Assembly (NCBI GenBank): GCA_028868375.1
Contig: JAGWUP010000006.1
Span: 1-64,000, forward strand
DNA: 64,000 bases
Reading direction: 5' to 3'
From: Elusimicrobiota bacterium
Lineage (GTDB): Bacteria; Elusimicrobiota; Elusimicrobia; UBA1565; UBA9628
Shown: one piece after another, positions 25,297 through 34,139 of the stretch
How the letters are laid out: the number at the start of each line of letters is the position of its first letter
How positions within the stretch are numbered: position 1 is the first letter of the stretch
Notes under the pieces: generated by a model
Seen by the model: the letters and a program-made list of their open reading frames with translations, nothing else
Databases searched by the model: none
Told to the model about the DNA's origin: nothing
Program-made: the position numbers and the translations under genes

Positions 25297-26520
25297 CTAG
25301 CGGCGCCTCGGATGATCGGCCGGGGCGGCGACCGCGCAAAGCTCAGCAGCGAATTGCAGCGAGTCGGCGGGGACATCATGCTGTTGAGCGAGCTGCCCCA
25401 CATCATTGCGCACCGCAAACGCCGTGGGCCGCCCCTGCCGGTCGAAACTACGGATACCGGTGAGCACGAAATCATGGCCGCCAGAGTCTTCCCAATTCGG
25501 CAGCGCATCAAGATTGATCCCGATCCCCACGGGACGACGGTAGACGCAGAGCTGCCGCACCACCCAATCCTCTTCTCGGCGCCGCCAATCCCCATGCTTC
25601 TGGTCTTGCGCCAAGACGTCCGTCTTGATCTGGCCTAATTGATCAAGCGGCAGCGGCGGGATTGCGATGGAGAATCCCTTAAACTGCCGCAGGACCTGCA
25701 GCCGCGAGCGCTCGATGGCCGCGATGCGTCCGCTGCCGAAGAGCTGGTTAAGCCTGCTCATGCTCTCTTGCAGCGTGAACTTGCGCGCCAGCACCTCATA
25801 ACTTAGCTTCTCGACTAGATAGACGTTGAATAATGGTTTTAGCAAGGGCCCCTTCAAGGCGCCCAAAATTTGCCTATCGGTGGAAAGCCCCGGAATATGC
25901 AGCGATTTGACGACTGCGACCGATCCCGCGTCGCTGCGGGCGAACTGATAATAGAGGCGCTCGATCACCGCGTCGAGATAACGCTCGTCCCCTGGAAGCG
26001 GCTGGCGCAGCCGCTTATGGACAATGGCCTTCATCCAGGTGTTCAAGGCATCCGCCAGGTCGTTGCGGAAATAATTATAATTGCCGAACACCTCGGCGTC
26101 GCCGACGACCTCGCGACGGGCGACTCCGTATCGCAATGCATACTTGAGATCGAACCAATTGGTTCCTCCTTCTGGGAAATCAAAATCCTGAGTCTCCTGC
26201 GTGAAGCCCTCGTTGGCGGTGGTGAATTCCTTCAGCAATTCGGCGCGAAAATCAGGCCGCATCACCGTCCCCATGATGAAGAGGTCGGCGGCCGATAGAT
26301 GCAGGGGGTGTCCTTCGCGCTTCAAAGCAGACTCCAAGAGCTCGATCGCCGCGAACGCATGGCAGTCGCCGATGTCGCGCTGATCGTAGGGGCGCTCCGC
26401 AACCAAGGTGTCGGAGACGTCGCAGATCGTGGCGCCGAGAAACGGGGGGGACGCCAATAGGACGAGCGCGACGGGCAGGAATCTTAGGGGCCTACGCCAA
26501 CGAGCCGTTCGCCTCGGCAT
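25297..26520 (-). CDS. Exported papain-like (C1A-type) cysteine protease
   Basis: A 407-residue protein with an N-terminal export signal (hydrophobic core about 11-30). The papain-fold active site can be read as Gln47 and Cys53 in DQRDIGDCHAFA, His349 in GGHDFVLTGI and Asn372 in FAVRND, the Gln-Cys-His-Asn order of family C1. The Cys lies very close to the mature N-terminus, so a long pro-region is missing. About 290 residues separate Cys and His, more than in papain, so an inserted helical domain is likely. Third gene after the OmpR-type regulator and udk (29-base overlap with udk). Substrate unknown; its base composition is lower in GC than its neighbours. Confidence 0.72.
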   Translation of the reverse strand: MPRRTARWRRPLRFLPVALVLLASPPFLGATICDVSDTLVAERPYDQRDIGDCHAFAAIELLESALKREGHPLHLSAADLFIMGTVMRPDFRAELLKEFTTANEGFTQETQDFDFPEGGTNWFDLKYALRYGVARREVVGDAEVFGNYNYFRNDLADALNTWMKAIVHKRLRQPLPGDERYLDAVIERLYYQFARSDAGSVAVVKSLHIPGLSTDRQILGALKGPLLKPLFNVYLVEKLSYEVLARKFTLQESMSRLNQLFGSGRIAAIERSRLQVLRQFKGFSIAIPPLPLDQLGQIKTDVLAQDQKHGDWRRREEDWVVRQLCVYRRPVGIGINLDALPNWEDSGGHDFVLTGIRSFDRQGRPTAFAVRNDVGQLAQQHDVPADSLQFAAELCAVAAPADHPRRR

Positions 26521-27163
26521 GCGCTTCAGTTGTAGCCCCGGAACGATCCGTCGTCAAGAGCCGCCGCAGGCCGCGCAGCAATTCGGAGGGAAAGCGCCGA
26601 TCCTCGTGCTGGCGCCAGACCCAGGTGGCGTGGCGCGCCGAGGGGGCGACGAAGCGCTCGTGCATCGGCCGCACGCAGTGCTCATAGAGGCGCAGGGTCT
26701 CGTGCAAGTCGACGCGGCGCTGCTCCACGTCGCGCCGGATGCGGCGGGTCAGCCGCAGGTCGGCCGGGACGTCGATGAAGACGGAGCGGTCCAAAAGCCC
26801 GCGCAGCCGCCGCGACTGCAGCACCAGCAGGCCCTCCAGGATGACGAGGGACGCCGGCTCAAGGCGGCGGGTCGGCCCCAGTCGGGAATGGCTGGAGTAA
26901 TCGTAGACCGGGGCCTCTACGGCGCGGCCCGAGAGCAAGTCATTAAGGTGCGCGAGCAAAAGCGGAGTCTCGATGGAGTCCGGATGGTCGAAATTGAGGC
27001 GGCGCCGGCGCTCCTCCGGCAGGCCGCCCTTATGGCGGTAGTACCAATCTTGGCAAATGACGACGCAGCCCTCGCCCAGGGCGCGCTTGAGATAGCCGGC
27101 CAGCCAGGACTTGCCGCAGCCGCTGCCGCCGGCGATGCCCAAGAGCAGCGGACGATCAGCCAT
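26492..27163 (-). CDS. udk: Uridine kinase-like P-loop kinase
   Basis: A 223-residue member of the uridine kinase/phosphoribulokinase family. The P-loop is at 9-19 (GIAGGSGCGKS); ICQDWYYRHKGGL and NFDHPDSIET follow in the positions used by uridine kinases for base and Mg contacts, then YDYSSHSR and VILEGLLVL. The likely reaction is uridine/cytidine to UMP/CMP. The C-terminal 25 residues overlap the protease gene. It overlaps the regulator gene by ATGA, so all three form one operon; the functional link between them is not obvious. Confidence 0.8.
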   Translation of the reverse strand: MADRPLLLGIAGGSGCGKSWLAGYLKRALGEGCVVICQDWYYRHKGGLPEERRRRLNFDHPDSIETPLLLAHLNDLLSGRAVEAPVYDYSSHSRLGPTRRLEPASLVILEGLLVLQSRRLRGLLDRSVFIDVPADLRLTRRIRRDVEQRRVDLHETLRLYEHCVRPMHERFVAPSARHATWVWRQHEDRRFPSELLRGLRRLLTTDRSGATTEAHAEANGSLA

Positions 27164-27837
27164 CAGCCGACGAGCTCGTAGCCGTCCCGCGCCGTCTGCA
27201 GGCGGAAGGCGTGCTCTCCCAGGTCCTCGCGCAGGCGCTGGACGGTTTTTTCGAGAGCGCTGGCGCTGCCCTGCTTGCCCCAGACCCCGCGCAGAAGGGC
27301 CTCGCGCCGGACCGGCCCCTTGGCCTCAAGCAGAAGCTCCAGCAAGCGGGCCTTGGTGCGCGAAAGGGTGGCGACCTGGACCTCGTCGATCCACAGAGTG
27401 CGCAAGCGCTTGTTTAGGCGCACCGCCCCCTTGGCGATCTCCAGCGCGGGGGAAGGCCTGCGCGGATAATGGGCCAGCAGCCTCCTGACCAGGGACAATA
27501 ACGTGCCGATCTGGAAGGGCTTGCGCAGGTACTCGCGCACGCTCTGCGCCTTGATCGAGCGCTCGAGCAGCTCCTCTTTGTCGCCGTGGGCGGTCATCAC
27601 GACGATCGGGATGTCGCGCGTCAGCGTATTTGCGGTGACGCGCTTGAGGACCTCGACGCCGTTGAGCACCGGCAGCATCAGGTCGAGGACCAGGACGTCC
27701 GGCTGGAGCAGCAGGACCTTGTCGTAGCCCTCCTGCCCGTTGAAGGCGTAGTGGGTCTCGTAGCCCTCGCGCGTGAAGGCGAGGCTGAGCAGCTGCTGCA
27801 GGTCGCCGTCGTCCTCCACGATCAGGATCCTCGCCAT
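27163..27837 (-). CDS. OmpR/PhoB-type response regulator (orphan)
   Basis: A 224-residue regulator. Receiver domain: acidic pair in VEDDGD, phospho-acceptor Asp52 (LVLDLMLP), Thr in VVMTAHG and the Lys in RKPF near 106. The C-terminal domain (about 125-224) is a winged-helix type ([13 protein letters not shown].., [34 protein letters not shown]). ATG 27837 is chosen over upstream codons because homology starts at [10 protein letters not shown] and a -10 box lies nine bases before it. No kinase gene is adjacent. It is transcribed away from potA from a mirrored promoter. Confidence 0.9.
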   Translation of the reverse strand: MARILIVEDDGDLQQLLSLAFTREGYETHYAFNGQEGYDKVLLLQPDVLVLDLMLPVLNGVEVLKRVTANTLTRDIPIVVMTAHGDKEELLERSIKAQSVREYLRKPFQIGTLLSLVRRLLAHYPRRPSPALEIAKGAVRLNKRLRTLWIDEVQVATLSRTKARLLELLLEAKGPVRREALLRGVWGKQGSASALEKTVQRLREDLGEHAFRLQTARDGYELVG

Positions 27838-27842
27838 CCGCG

Positions 27843-27878
27843 CGATATTATACCGGATTGACATGTGGTATCATATCG
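27843..27878. promoter_or_regulatory. Symmetrical divergent promoter between the OmpR-type regulator and potA
   Basis: Arms 27843-27854 and 27867-27878 are inverted copies matching at 11 of 12 positions. Each contains a -10 box: TATAAT on the minus strand (27852-27847, nine bases before ATG 27837) and TATCAT on the plus strand (27869-27874, seven bases before ATG 27882). Each promoter's -35 region falls on the other's -10, so simultaneous occupancy by two polymerases seems impossible. Confidence 0.55.
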
Positions 27879-27881
27879 TCC

Positions 27882-28931
27882 ATGTCGCGGGGCGGCGGGG
27901 CGCTGCTGCGCCTTGAGGGCGTAACCAAGTCCTTCGGGACGACGCCCGTGCTGCGCGGAATCGACTTGGCGATCGCACGCGCGGAGTTCTTGACCCTCTT
28001 GGGGCCCTCCGGCTGCGGCAAGACGACGACCCTGCGCCTGATCGCCGGCTTCGAGACGCCGGACGCGGGCCGCCTGCTCTTGGAGGGCCGCGACCTGGCC
28101 GGCCTGCCGCCCTACAAACGCGACGTCCACACCGTCTTCCAGCACTACGCCCTCTTTCCGCACTACGACATCTTCGAGAACGTGGCCTTCGGCCTGCGCG
28201 TGCGCCGCCTGCCGCAAGACGAGGTGGCCGCGCGCGTGCGCGAGGCGCTGGCCTTGGTCAAGCTCTCCGGCTTCGAGCGCCGCCTGCCCGCCAGCCTCTC
28301 CGGCGGCCAGATGCAGCGCATCGCCCTGGCGCGGGCCCTGGTCTGCCGGCCCGCCCTGCTGCTGCTTGACGAGCCCCTGGGCGCGCTCGATTTAAAGCTG
28401 CGCAAGGAGATGCAGCTGGAGCTTAAAAGCCTCCAGCGAAAAATAGGCGTCACCTTCGTCTACGTCACCCACGACCAGGAGGAGGCGATGACGATGTCCG
28501 ACCGCATCGCCGTCTTCAACCACGGCAGACTCGAGCAGCTGGGCAGCCCGGCCGAGATCTACGAGCGCCCGCGCACGGCCTTCGTCGCCGACTTCATCGG
28601 CGCGGCCAACGTCCTGACCGCGCAGGAGGCCTCCGGGCTTTTTTGCGGGCGCCTCAAGGGCGAGGGCCCGGTGGCGATCCGCCCCGAGCGCATCGCCGTG
28701 CGCTACCATCAAAACGGCGGCCCCGCCGAGGGCACCCTGCGCCTTAACGCCCGCCTGCTCGACAACGTCTTTCTGGGCAACAGCAACCAGATCTTCGTCG
28801 AGGCCCTGGGCGGCGCCGGCAAGAGGCTGATGGCCCTCTCCATGGACGGCGAGCACCGCCAGCCGCGAGCGCCGGGCTCTCCCCTTTGGCTGGACATCGC
28901 CGCCAAGGACATCCTGGCCCTCGATGCCTGA
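27882..28931 (+). CDS. potA: Spermidine/putrescine ABC transporter ATP-binding protein
   Basis: A 349-residue ABC ATPase. Walker [10 protein letters not shown] at 41-49, Q-loop [17 protein letters not shown], signature LSGGQMQR, Walker [13 protein letters not shown] and H-loop THDQEEA are all intact. The C-terminal 110 residues form the TOBE-type regulatory domain typical of PotA (IRPERIAV). The preceding ATG at 27858 would overlap the promoter, so 27882 is preferred. Order potA-potD-potB-potC with overlapping ends. Confidence 0.92.
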   Translation: MSRGGGALLRLEGVTKSFGTTPVLRGIDLAIARAEFLTLLGPSGCGKTTTLRLIAGFETPDAGRLLLEGRDLAGLPPYKRDVHTVFQHYALFPHYDIFENVAFGLRVRRLPQDEVAARVREALALVKLSGFERRLPASLSGGQMQRIALARALVCRPALLLLDEPLGALDLKLRKEMQLELKSLQRKIGVTFVYVTHDQEEAMTMSDRIAVFNHGRLEQLGSPAEIYERPRTAFVADFIGAANVLTAQEASGLFCGRLKGEGPVAIRPERIAVRYHQNGGPAEGTLRLNARLLDNVFLGNSNQIFVEALGGAGKRLMALSMDGEHRQPRAPGSPLWLDIAAKDILALDA

Positions 28932-29991
28932 GCCGAAGCTGACCCGGCGCCAGTTCTTGGCGCTCTCCGCCGTGGCGGCCGCGGCCCCCGCCGCCTTCGC
29001 CCTGCAGGCCTGCGACTCCGGCTCCGAGGAGCGGGTCGTCAACTTCTTTAACTGGTCGAAATACATCGGCCCCGACACCCTCTCTCGCTTTACCCGCCGC
29101 ACGGGCATACGGGTCAACTACGAGGAATTCTCGGACGAGGAGGCCATGTTCGCCAAGCTCCGCTCGGGAGCCCGAGGCTACGACCTGGCCATCGGCGCCG
29201 ACTACATGATCTCGCGCTTCAAGGGCCTCAACCTCATCGATCCCTTTCCCAGCGGAGCCCTCAGGAACATCGGCAACATCGACCCGCGCTTTCGCAAGAC
29301 GCCGTACGATCCGCAGGACGCCTACACGGTGCCCTACCTCTGGGGCACCACCGGCATCGGCTTTAACCGGCAGTTCTTGCCGCGCGCGCCCCAGTCCTGG
29401 CGCGACCTCTGGGATCCGCGCTACCAAGGCAAGATCTCCATGCTCGACAACTCCCGGGACTGCGTCTCCACGGCCCTGCTGATGCTGGGCTACCCGGAGA
29501 CGGCCGACGACGCCCAGCTCGAGCAGGCCAAAAAACTCCTCCTGTCCCAGCGGCCGCTGGTCAAGCAGTACAACAGCTCCACCTACATGGATTCGCTGAT
29601 CACCGGCGACGTGCTGCTGGCGATGGGCTGGTCCGGGGACATCCTCCAGGCCTGCCGCGAAAAGCCGCAGCTCGACTACGCCATCCCGCGCGAGGGCAGC
29701 TACCTCTGGGTCGACAACCTGATCCTGGTGCGGGGCTCCCGGCACCGGGCCGATACCCTGCGCTTGGTCGACTATCTCCTGGAGCCGGAGACCGCCGCCG
29801 GCATCGCCGACGCCGTGCGCTACGCCACCCCCAACCGGGCCGCCATGCCCCTCTTGGACAAGAGCCTGCGCGAGGACCCGCGCGTCTTTCCGGGGCCGGA
29901 GCTCTCCAAGCGCCTGCGCTTCCACCAGCAGCTCGACCCGGCCACGGTCCAGGCTTGGAACGAGCTCTGGTCGGACGTGAAAGTCGGCTGA
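28924..29991 (+). CDS. potD: Spermidine/putrescine-binding lipoprotein
   Basis: A 355-residue type II binding protein. The signal combines a twin-arginine-like RRQFLALS (8-15) with a lipobox LQAC ending at Cys30, suggesting a lipid-anchored periplasmic protein. The mature part starts [13 protein letters not shown], typical of PotD/PotF, and [26 protein letters not shown] and AMGWSGD are family segments. It would capture putrescine or spermidine for PotABC. Overlaps potA by eight bases and potB by one. Confidence 0.92.
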   Translation: MPEPKLTRRQFLALSAVAAAAPAAFALQACDSGSEERVVNFFNWSKYIGPDTLSRFTRRTGIRVNYEEFSDEEAMFAKLRSGARGYDLAIGADYMISRFKGLNLIDPFPSGALRNIGNIDPRFRKTPYDPQDAYTVPYLWGTTGIGFNRQFLPRAPQSWRDLWDPRYQGKISMLDNSRDCVSTALLMLGYPETADDAQLEQAKKLLLSQRPLVKQYNSSTYMDSLITGDVLLAMGWSGDILQACREKPQLDYAIPREGSYLWVDNLILVRGSRHRADTLRLVDYLLEPETAAGIADAVRYATPNRAAMPLLDKSLREDPRVFPGPELSKRLRFHQQLDPATVQAWNELWSDVKVG

Positions 29992-30854
29992 TGGACGCCT
30001 GGCTGTCCTGGCTGATCTGCGGGCGCTCGCGCAAGTCCAGCTACGCGCTGCTGGCTCCGGCCGTCCTCTGGCTGGCACTCTTCCTTATTATCCCGGTGGC
30101 CTGCCTGCTCGAGCTGGGCTTTTTGCGCCTGGGCCCCTACGGGACGGTGGTCTTTAGCCTCACCCTCTCCAACTTCTCGCGCGCCATCGAGCCGCGCTAC
30201 CTGGAAATACTGCTGCGCACCCTGGGCTACGCCGGCATTACGACCCTGCTCTGCCTGGCCCTGGGCTTTCCCGCGGCCTACTACCTGAGCTTCCGCGCCG
30301 GCCGCCGCCGCGAGCTGTGCCTGGCCGCGCTCATGATCCCCTTCTGGACCTCCTGCCTGGTCGCGCTCTACTCCTGGATGATCATTCTCGGGCGGGAGGG
30401 CCTGCTCAACTCCCTGCTGCTGCGCTCTGGCCTCATCGCCCATCCCCTGCGCCTGCTCAACACCCCTTTCTCCGTCGTCCTGGGCCTGGCCTACTTCTAC
30501 ATTCCCTTCATGGTGCTGCCCCTCTACGGTTCCTTGGAGAAGCTCCCGCGGCAATACCTGGAGGCCAGCTACGATCTGGGCGCCGGCCGCGCGCGCACCT
30601 TCTTCAAGGTCACCCTGCCGCTCTGCCTGCCCGGAGTGGTGGCCGGCTGCATCCTGACCTTCATCCCCTGCATGGGCGATTTCCTGACGGCGGAGTTTCT
30701 GGGCGGGCCGCGGACTTATCTCGTCGGCAACCTGATTCAGAACCAATTCCTCATGGCCCAGGACTGGCCCTTCGGCGCCGCCTTGACCTCAGTGCTGCTC
30801 ATCCTGCTGGTCGCCGGGCTCTACTTCTACCAGCGCGTGGAGCCGCAGCGGTGA
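29991..30854 (+). CDS. potB: Spermidine/putrescine ABC transporter permease
   Basis: A 287-residue permease with about six membrane helices. The cytoplasmic EAA loop is ASYDLGAGRARTFFKVTLPL, where the ATPase docks. The start is ATG at 29991, overlapping the potD stop (TGATG). PotB-type order and length are normal. Confidence 0.9.
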   Translation: MDAWLSWLICGRSRKSSYALLAPAVLWLALFLIIPVACLLELGFLRLGPYGTVVFSLTLSNFSRAIEPRYLEILLRTLGYAGITTLLCLALGFPAAYYLSFRAGRRRELCLAALMIPFWTSCLVALYSWMIILGREGLLNSLLLRSGLIAHPLRLLNTPFSVVLGLAYFYIPFMVLPLYGSLEKLPRQYLEASYDLGAGRARTFFKVTLPLCLPGVVAGCILTFIPCMGDFLTAEFLGGPRTYLVGNLIQNQFLMAQDWPFGAALTSVLLILLVAGLYFYQRVEPQR

Positions 30855-31675
30855 GCGCCTATATCGCGGCCTTCTACGCCTTCCTCTACGCCCCGCTGGC
30901 GGTGATGTTCGTCTTTTCCTTCAACGACGCCCGCCGCAACGTCGCCTGGAAGGGCTTCACCCTCAAATGGTACGCCCAGCTCTGGCGAGACGGGGAATTG
31001 CTCCGCTCCCTGGCCACTTCCCTGGAACTGGCCCTGGTCGCCGCCGCCATCGCCACGCTGCTGGGACTTTTGGCCAGCTACGCCCTGGCCCGACATCCGA
31101 AATTCCGCGGCCGGCAAGGCTGCTCCGCCCTCTTGTCGGTGCCGCTGATGATGCCGGAGATCGTCATGGGGGTGGGGCTCCTCTCGCTGTTTTCGCGAGC
31201 GCGCGTGCCGCTCAACTTCTGGACCCTGGCCTGCGCCCACGCCATGATCGCCCTGCCCTACACCGCCAGCGCCATCCGCGCCCGCCTGCTCTCCTTGAAG
31301 GACTCCCGCCTCGAGGACGCCGCCATGGACTTGGGGGCCACGGAATGGCAGGCCTTCCGCAAGATCACCCTGCCCTTGGCCCGCCCCGCCATCGTCGCCG
31401 GCGCCCTGCTGGCCTTCACGGTCAGCTTCGAGGACTTCGTCACCAGCTTCTTCATCGCCGGCATCGGCATCGTCACCCTGCCGATCAAGATCTACTCGAT
31501 GATGAAGTTCGGCGTCACCCCGGAGATCAACGCCCTGGCCTGCTGCCTGCTGCTGGCCACCGTCGCCCTGCTGGCCCTGCGCCAGCGCCTGCTCTCCGGA
31601 GCCCAGGAACGGGCGGCGGACGCGGCAGACCGCGCGCTCGAGGGCGCGGCGCGCCAAGCGGCCGAGCCTGCTTAG
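30851..31675 (+). CDS. potC: Spermidine/putrescine ABC transporter permease
   Basis: A 274-residue permease (GTG start overlapping the potB stop, GTGA). FVFSFNDARRNVAWKGFTLKWY at the N-terminus and the EAA loop DAAMDLGATEWQAFRKITLPL are typical of PotC. The last 25 residues are a charged Ala-rich tail (QERAADAADRALEG) that looks lineage-specific. Last gene of the importer operon. Confidence 0.92.
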   Translation: MSAYIAAFYAFLYAPLAVMFVFSFNDARRNVAWKGFTLKWYAQLWRDGELLRSLATSLELALVAAAIATLLGLLASYALARHPKFRGRQGCSALLSVPLMMPEIVMGVGLLSLFSRARVPLNFWTLACAHAMIALPYTASAIRARLLSLKDSRLEDAAMDLGATEWQAFRKITLPLARPAIVAGALLAFTVSFEDFVTSFFIAGIGIVTLPIKIYSMMKFGVTPEINALACCLLLATVALLALRQRLLSGAQERAADAADRALEGAARQAAEPA

Positions 31676-31795
31676 GGCGGAATTTCTGGAATTTTAAAAT
31701 AGGACTTTAGCCTTCTGCTTCGTGGGCATATTGAATCCGCCGTTATAGGTCCAAGGGCTCTTACCCTCGCTCGGCCTCGCAAGTAAAGTAAGTAA

Positions 31796-32668
31796 ATGAA
31801 CTTTAAACTGCTCGCCGCCATCCTTCTTGCGCCGCAAATGATTCCCGCTGAAGTCCATGCCCAAGCCTCGCTCACGCAGGCGCAAGATATCCTCACCAGT
31901 GCCGTCCATCATTGGAAGAGCGATCAACGCTTTATTTCCGATAATGGGAATGACGCGCTCGCCTATGTTCCGCTGAACTCGATCGAATATCCGTGGTCGG
32001 CGATAGGCATCCTGACCTCCGTGACCTCCAACGGCGAGACCGTGTTCACTAGATTTTGCACGGCGACTCTTGTCGGCCCCTCGTTGATCGTTACCGCCGC
32101 CCATTGCGTGAAGGACATGCCTAATCTATGGTTTGGGCTCGACTACGATAGGGGCAATGGAGATAATGTCGGCTGCGATGTTGACTACCTCTGGATCGCC
32201 AAGGATTACGAACCTGGGGGATTGGCCCATGATTGGGCCTTCGCGCATTTGAACTGCAATGCCTCCGGCTATGGGTGGCTCACCTTTCGTAAAGATCTGA
32301 ACCTCAAGGAGGGGGAAACGTTGCCGGTAACGGCCGTCGGCTACGCCAACAACATGACACGGGCCATCGTCGACCAAGATTGCATGGTGATCGGATGGGA
32401 GCATTCGGACATATTGCTCAAGACCAACTGCGCCTCGGGCTACGGTTCATCCGGTGGCCCGGTTTTCGATCAAAACCAATACATCGTCGGTGTCATGGCA
32501 AAACGAAGTTTTACAGGCGACACCTACGCATCTCCCGCAAGCGACTGGGGCGTGGATTTAAATGAACTGAGACGCTTTGGCGCGCTCCCGCCTCATGATA
32601 CATCTCATGCGCGCCTCGTGCGGCTCGCCGCCGGCATCAGCGCTGCCAACCGGACTGCCGGGGATTAA
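31796..32668 (+). CDS. Secreted trypsin-like serine protease (S1 family)
   Basis: A 290-residue protein with a signal peptide ending at about 22 (VHA-Q). Catalytic triad readable as His103 (TAAHC), Asp146 (AHDWAFAHL) and Ser219 (GYGSSGGPVF, replacing GDSGGP). Cys88/Cys104 match the usual disulfide around the histidine; Cys212 lies near the serine. Codon use is more AT-rich than in the flanking pot and housekeeping genes, which suggests recent acquisition or weak selection. No specificity-defining Asp at the S1 position can be assigned with confidence. Confidence 0.82.
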   Translation: MNFKLLAAILLAPQMIPAEVHAQASLTQAQDILTSAVHHWKSDQRFISDNGNDALAYVPLNSIEYPWSAIGILTSVTSNGETVFTRFCTATLVGPSLIVTAAHCVKDMPNLWFGLDYDRGNGDNVGCDVDYLWIAKDYEPGGLAHDWAFAHLNCNASGYGWLTFRKDLNLKEGETLPVTAVGYANNMTRAIVDQDCMVIGWEHSDILLKTNCASGYGSSGGPVFDQNQYIVGVMAKRSFTGDTYASPASDWGVDLNELRRFGALPPHDTSHARLVRLAAGISAANRTAGD

Positions 32669-32698
32669 TGCCAGGCGGTCGTGAACTGGGAATCCCGC

Positions 32699-33520
32699 TT
32701 AATGAAGAACCTGAAGGTGAGCCACGCACGTATGCGTCGGCGGCCAGCGGACGGCCAGGTGCTTGTTCGTCCCCTCGATGGTCGCAGCGTCGGCATCGGT
32801 TATGCGCATGCTTATCGACTGCACGCTCATCGTAGGGTAACTGTGATTAATTAGCGCCGGCAACGACTGCTGGTAGAGGGAGGTCAGGAATTCGATCAAA
32901 TGCTGTTGACCCTCCTGGGTGAGCTCCAGCGCCACCGGCCGGCCGGCGACGAAATCCGCCCAGGAGCCTTGCGTGAATTGCGCTTCCATCGTGCCTTCGG
33001 CGTGGAGGTCGTAGATGAACGATGCGTTTCTCGGATCGGCGCCTCTATAGACATACTCTTGCTTTATCAGAACTCTGCCGGGAATGGTCCCCTCGGAAAT
33101 GGTCAGTTGCGAGTGACGCAACATGTCGGGAGCTTCTTTTGACGCCGTGTCCTGGATCTGCGTCAGAAAAAGCCCAGCCAAGATGCTGCTCGCCTCTGTA
33201 ACTAGTCTGGTATGAGACTCCGTCCATGTTTGCGTATATTGGTAGCCTTCCCCGGCAATCCTGTCGTAGCCGTCCTTGCTGCCGATGACATCGATCCTAA
33301 AATCGAACGTATCCGTCACTCCGAGGGCGACCGCTCGGGCATCTGCGGCACGCCGGGCCTTGAAAGCGTTGAACTGCCCCATCAGCGGCGTGGCCGCGAC
33401 ATGGGCCATGCCGCTCAATTGCTGGATGGAGGTCTCGGCCGTAGCCAGGGAGGCCGCCAAGGAAAGACAGGCTGAAATCAAAGTCGCGCGCGCGATTCCG
33501 TTCATTTTATAGGTTCTCAT
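32699..33520 (-). CDS. Secreted protein of unknown function
   Basis: A 273-residue protein starting MRTYKMNGIARATL, with a signal peptide ending near ATA-E (about 29). A -10 box seven bases upstream of ATG 33520 supports this start over one 66 bases farther upstream; ATG 33505 (MNGIA) is also possible. The mature part is mixed alpha/beta with two segments reminiscent of surface-exposed beta strands (TFDFRIDVIGSKDGYDRIAG, GRVLIKQEYVYRG). I recognise no family. Convergent with the trypsin-like gene and of similar low GC. Confidence 0.7.
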   Translation of the reverse strand: MRTYKMNGIARATLISACLSLAASLATAETSIQQLSGMAHVAATPLMGQFNAFKARRAADARAVALGVTDTFDFRIDVIGSKDGYDRIAGEGYQYTQTWTESHTRLVTEASSILAGLFLTQIQDTASKEAPDMLRHSQLTISEGTIPGRVLIKQEYVYRGADPRNASFIYDLHAEGTMEAQFTQGSWADFVAGRPVALELTQEGQQHLIEFLTSLYQQSLPALINHSYPTMSVQSISMRITDADAATIEGTNKHLAVRWPPTHTCVAHLQVLH

Positions 33521-33527
33521 GAGTGGG

Positions 33528-33533
33528 ATTCTA
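33528..33533 (-). promoter_or_regulatory. -10 box (TAGAAT), probably leaderless start
   Basis: TAGAAT on the minus strand seven bases before ATG 33520; no ribosome-binding site in the gap. Confidence 0.45.
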
Positions 33534-33569
33534 ATAAACCCGCTTTTTAACACTGTGGGCCTTCCGGGC

Positions 33570-34139
33570 CTATACGGGAGAAACAATGGAACTAGGCGCT
33601 TCTAGGTCCTTCGCCAGCTCTGTAAAGACCAGGCCCTCGATCTTGGGCAGGCCGTAGCGCGGATCCTTCGGGAAAGGCTCTTGTCCGCCGGTCCGCTTGA
33701 AGCCCCGCCGCTCGTAGTAGGCGATCAACTCGGCGCGCTGGGCCAAGACCGTCATGCGCAGCCGGCGGCGATCCCAGCGCCTGGCCGTCTCCTCCGCGCG
33801 CTCGAGCAGGCTCCTGCCCAATCCCAAGCCCTGGCGCCGCGGCGCCACCGCCAGCATGCCGAGGTAGCAGCAGTCCGGCTCCTTTCGCAAATAGACGCAG
33901 CCGACGAGCTCTCCGGAATCGAAGGCCAGCTCGACCACGGATGAGGGCTCCTCGATCATCTCGCGCAGCATCGCCTCGTCCGCGCGCTGGCCGCCGAGGA
34001 AGTCGGCCTCGCTCGTCCAGCCGCGCTTGGAGCCCTCTCCGCGGTAGGCCGCGTTGACGAAGGCCGCCAAGGCCGCGGCATCCGGCGAGCTCGCGGCGCG
34101 AAAGCTCAGCGCGCGCGAGCGCGCCCGCGGCCTGCTCAC
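33570..34139 (-). CDS. GNAT-family N-acetyltransferase
   Basis: A 189-residue GNAT protein whose GTG start overlaps the ribF stop (GTGA). The acetyl-CoA motif LAVAPRRQGLGLGRSLLERAEE (about 103-124) contains the Q/RxxGxG/A loop, and the later IAYYERRGFKRTG is the usual C-terminal helix-strand. Substrate is not evident; ribosomal-protein or small-molecule acetylation are both possible. Last gene of the rimP-nusA-infB operon. Confidence 0.87.
   Translation of the reverse strand: MSRPRARSRALSFRAASSPDAAALAAFVNAAYRGEGSKRGWTSEADFLGGQRADEAMLREMIEEPSSVVELAFDSGELVGCVYLRKEPDCCYLGMLAVAPRRQGLGLGRSLLERAEETARRWDRRRLRMTVLAQRAELIAYYERRGFKRTGGQEPFPKDPRYGLPKIEGLVFTELAKDLEAPSSIVSPV

Noticed and set aside
33521-33569. 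GGCC-type hairpin between the GNAT stop and the secreted-protein promoter as a terminator
   Set aside because: Stem is only four base pairs and no T-run follows in the GNAT direction.
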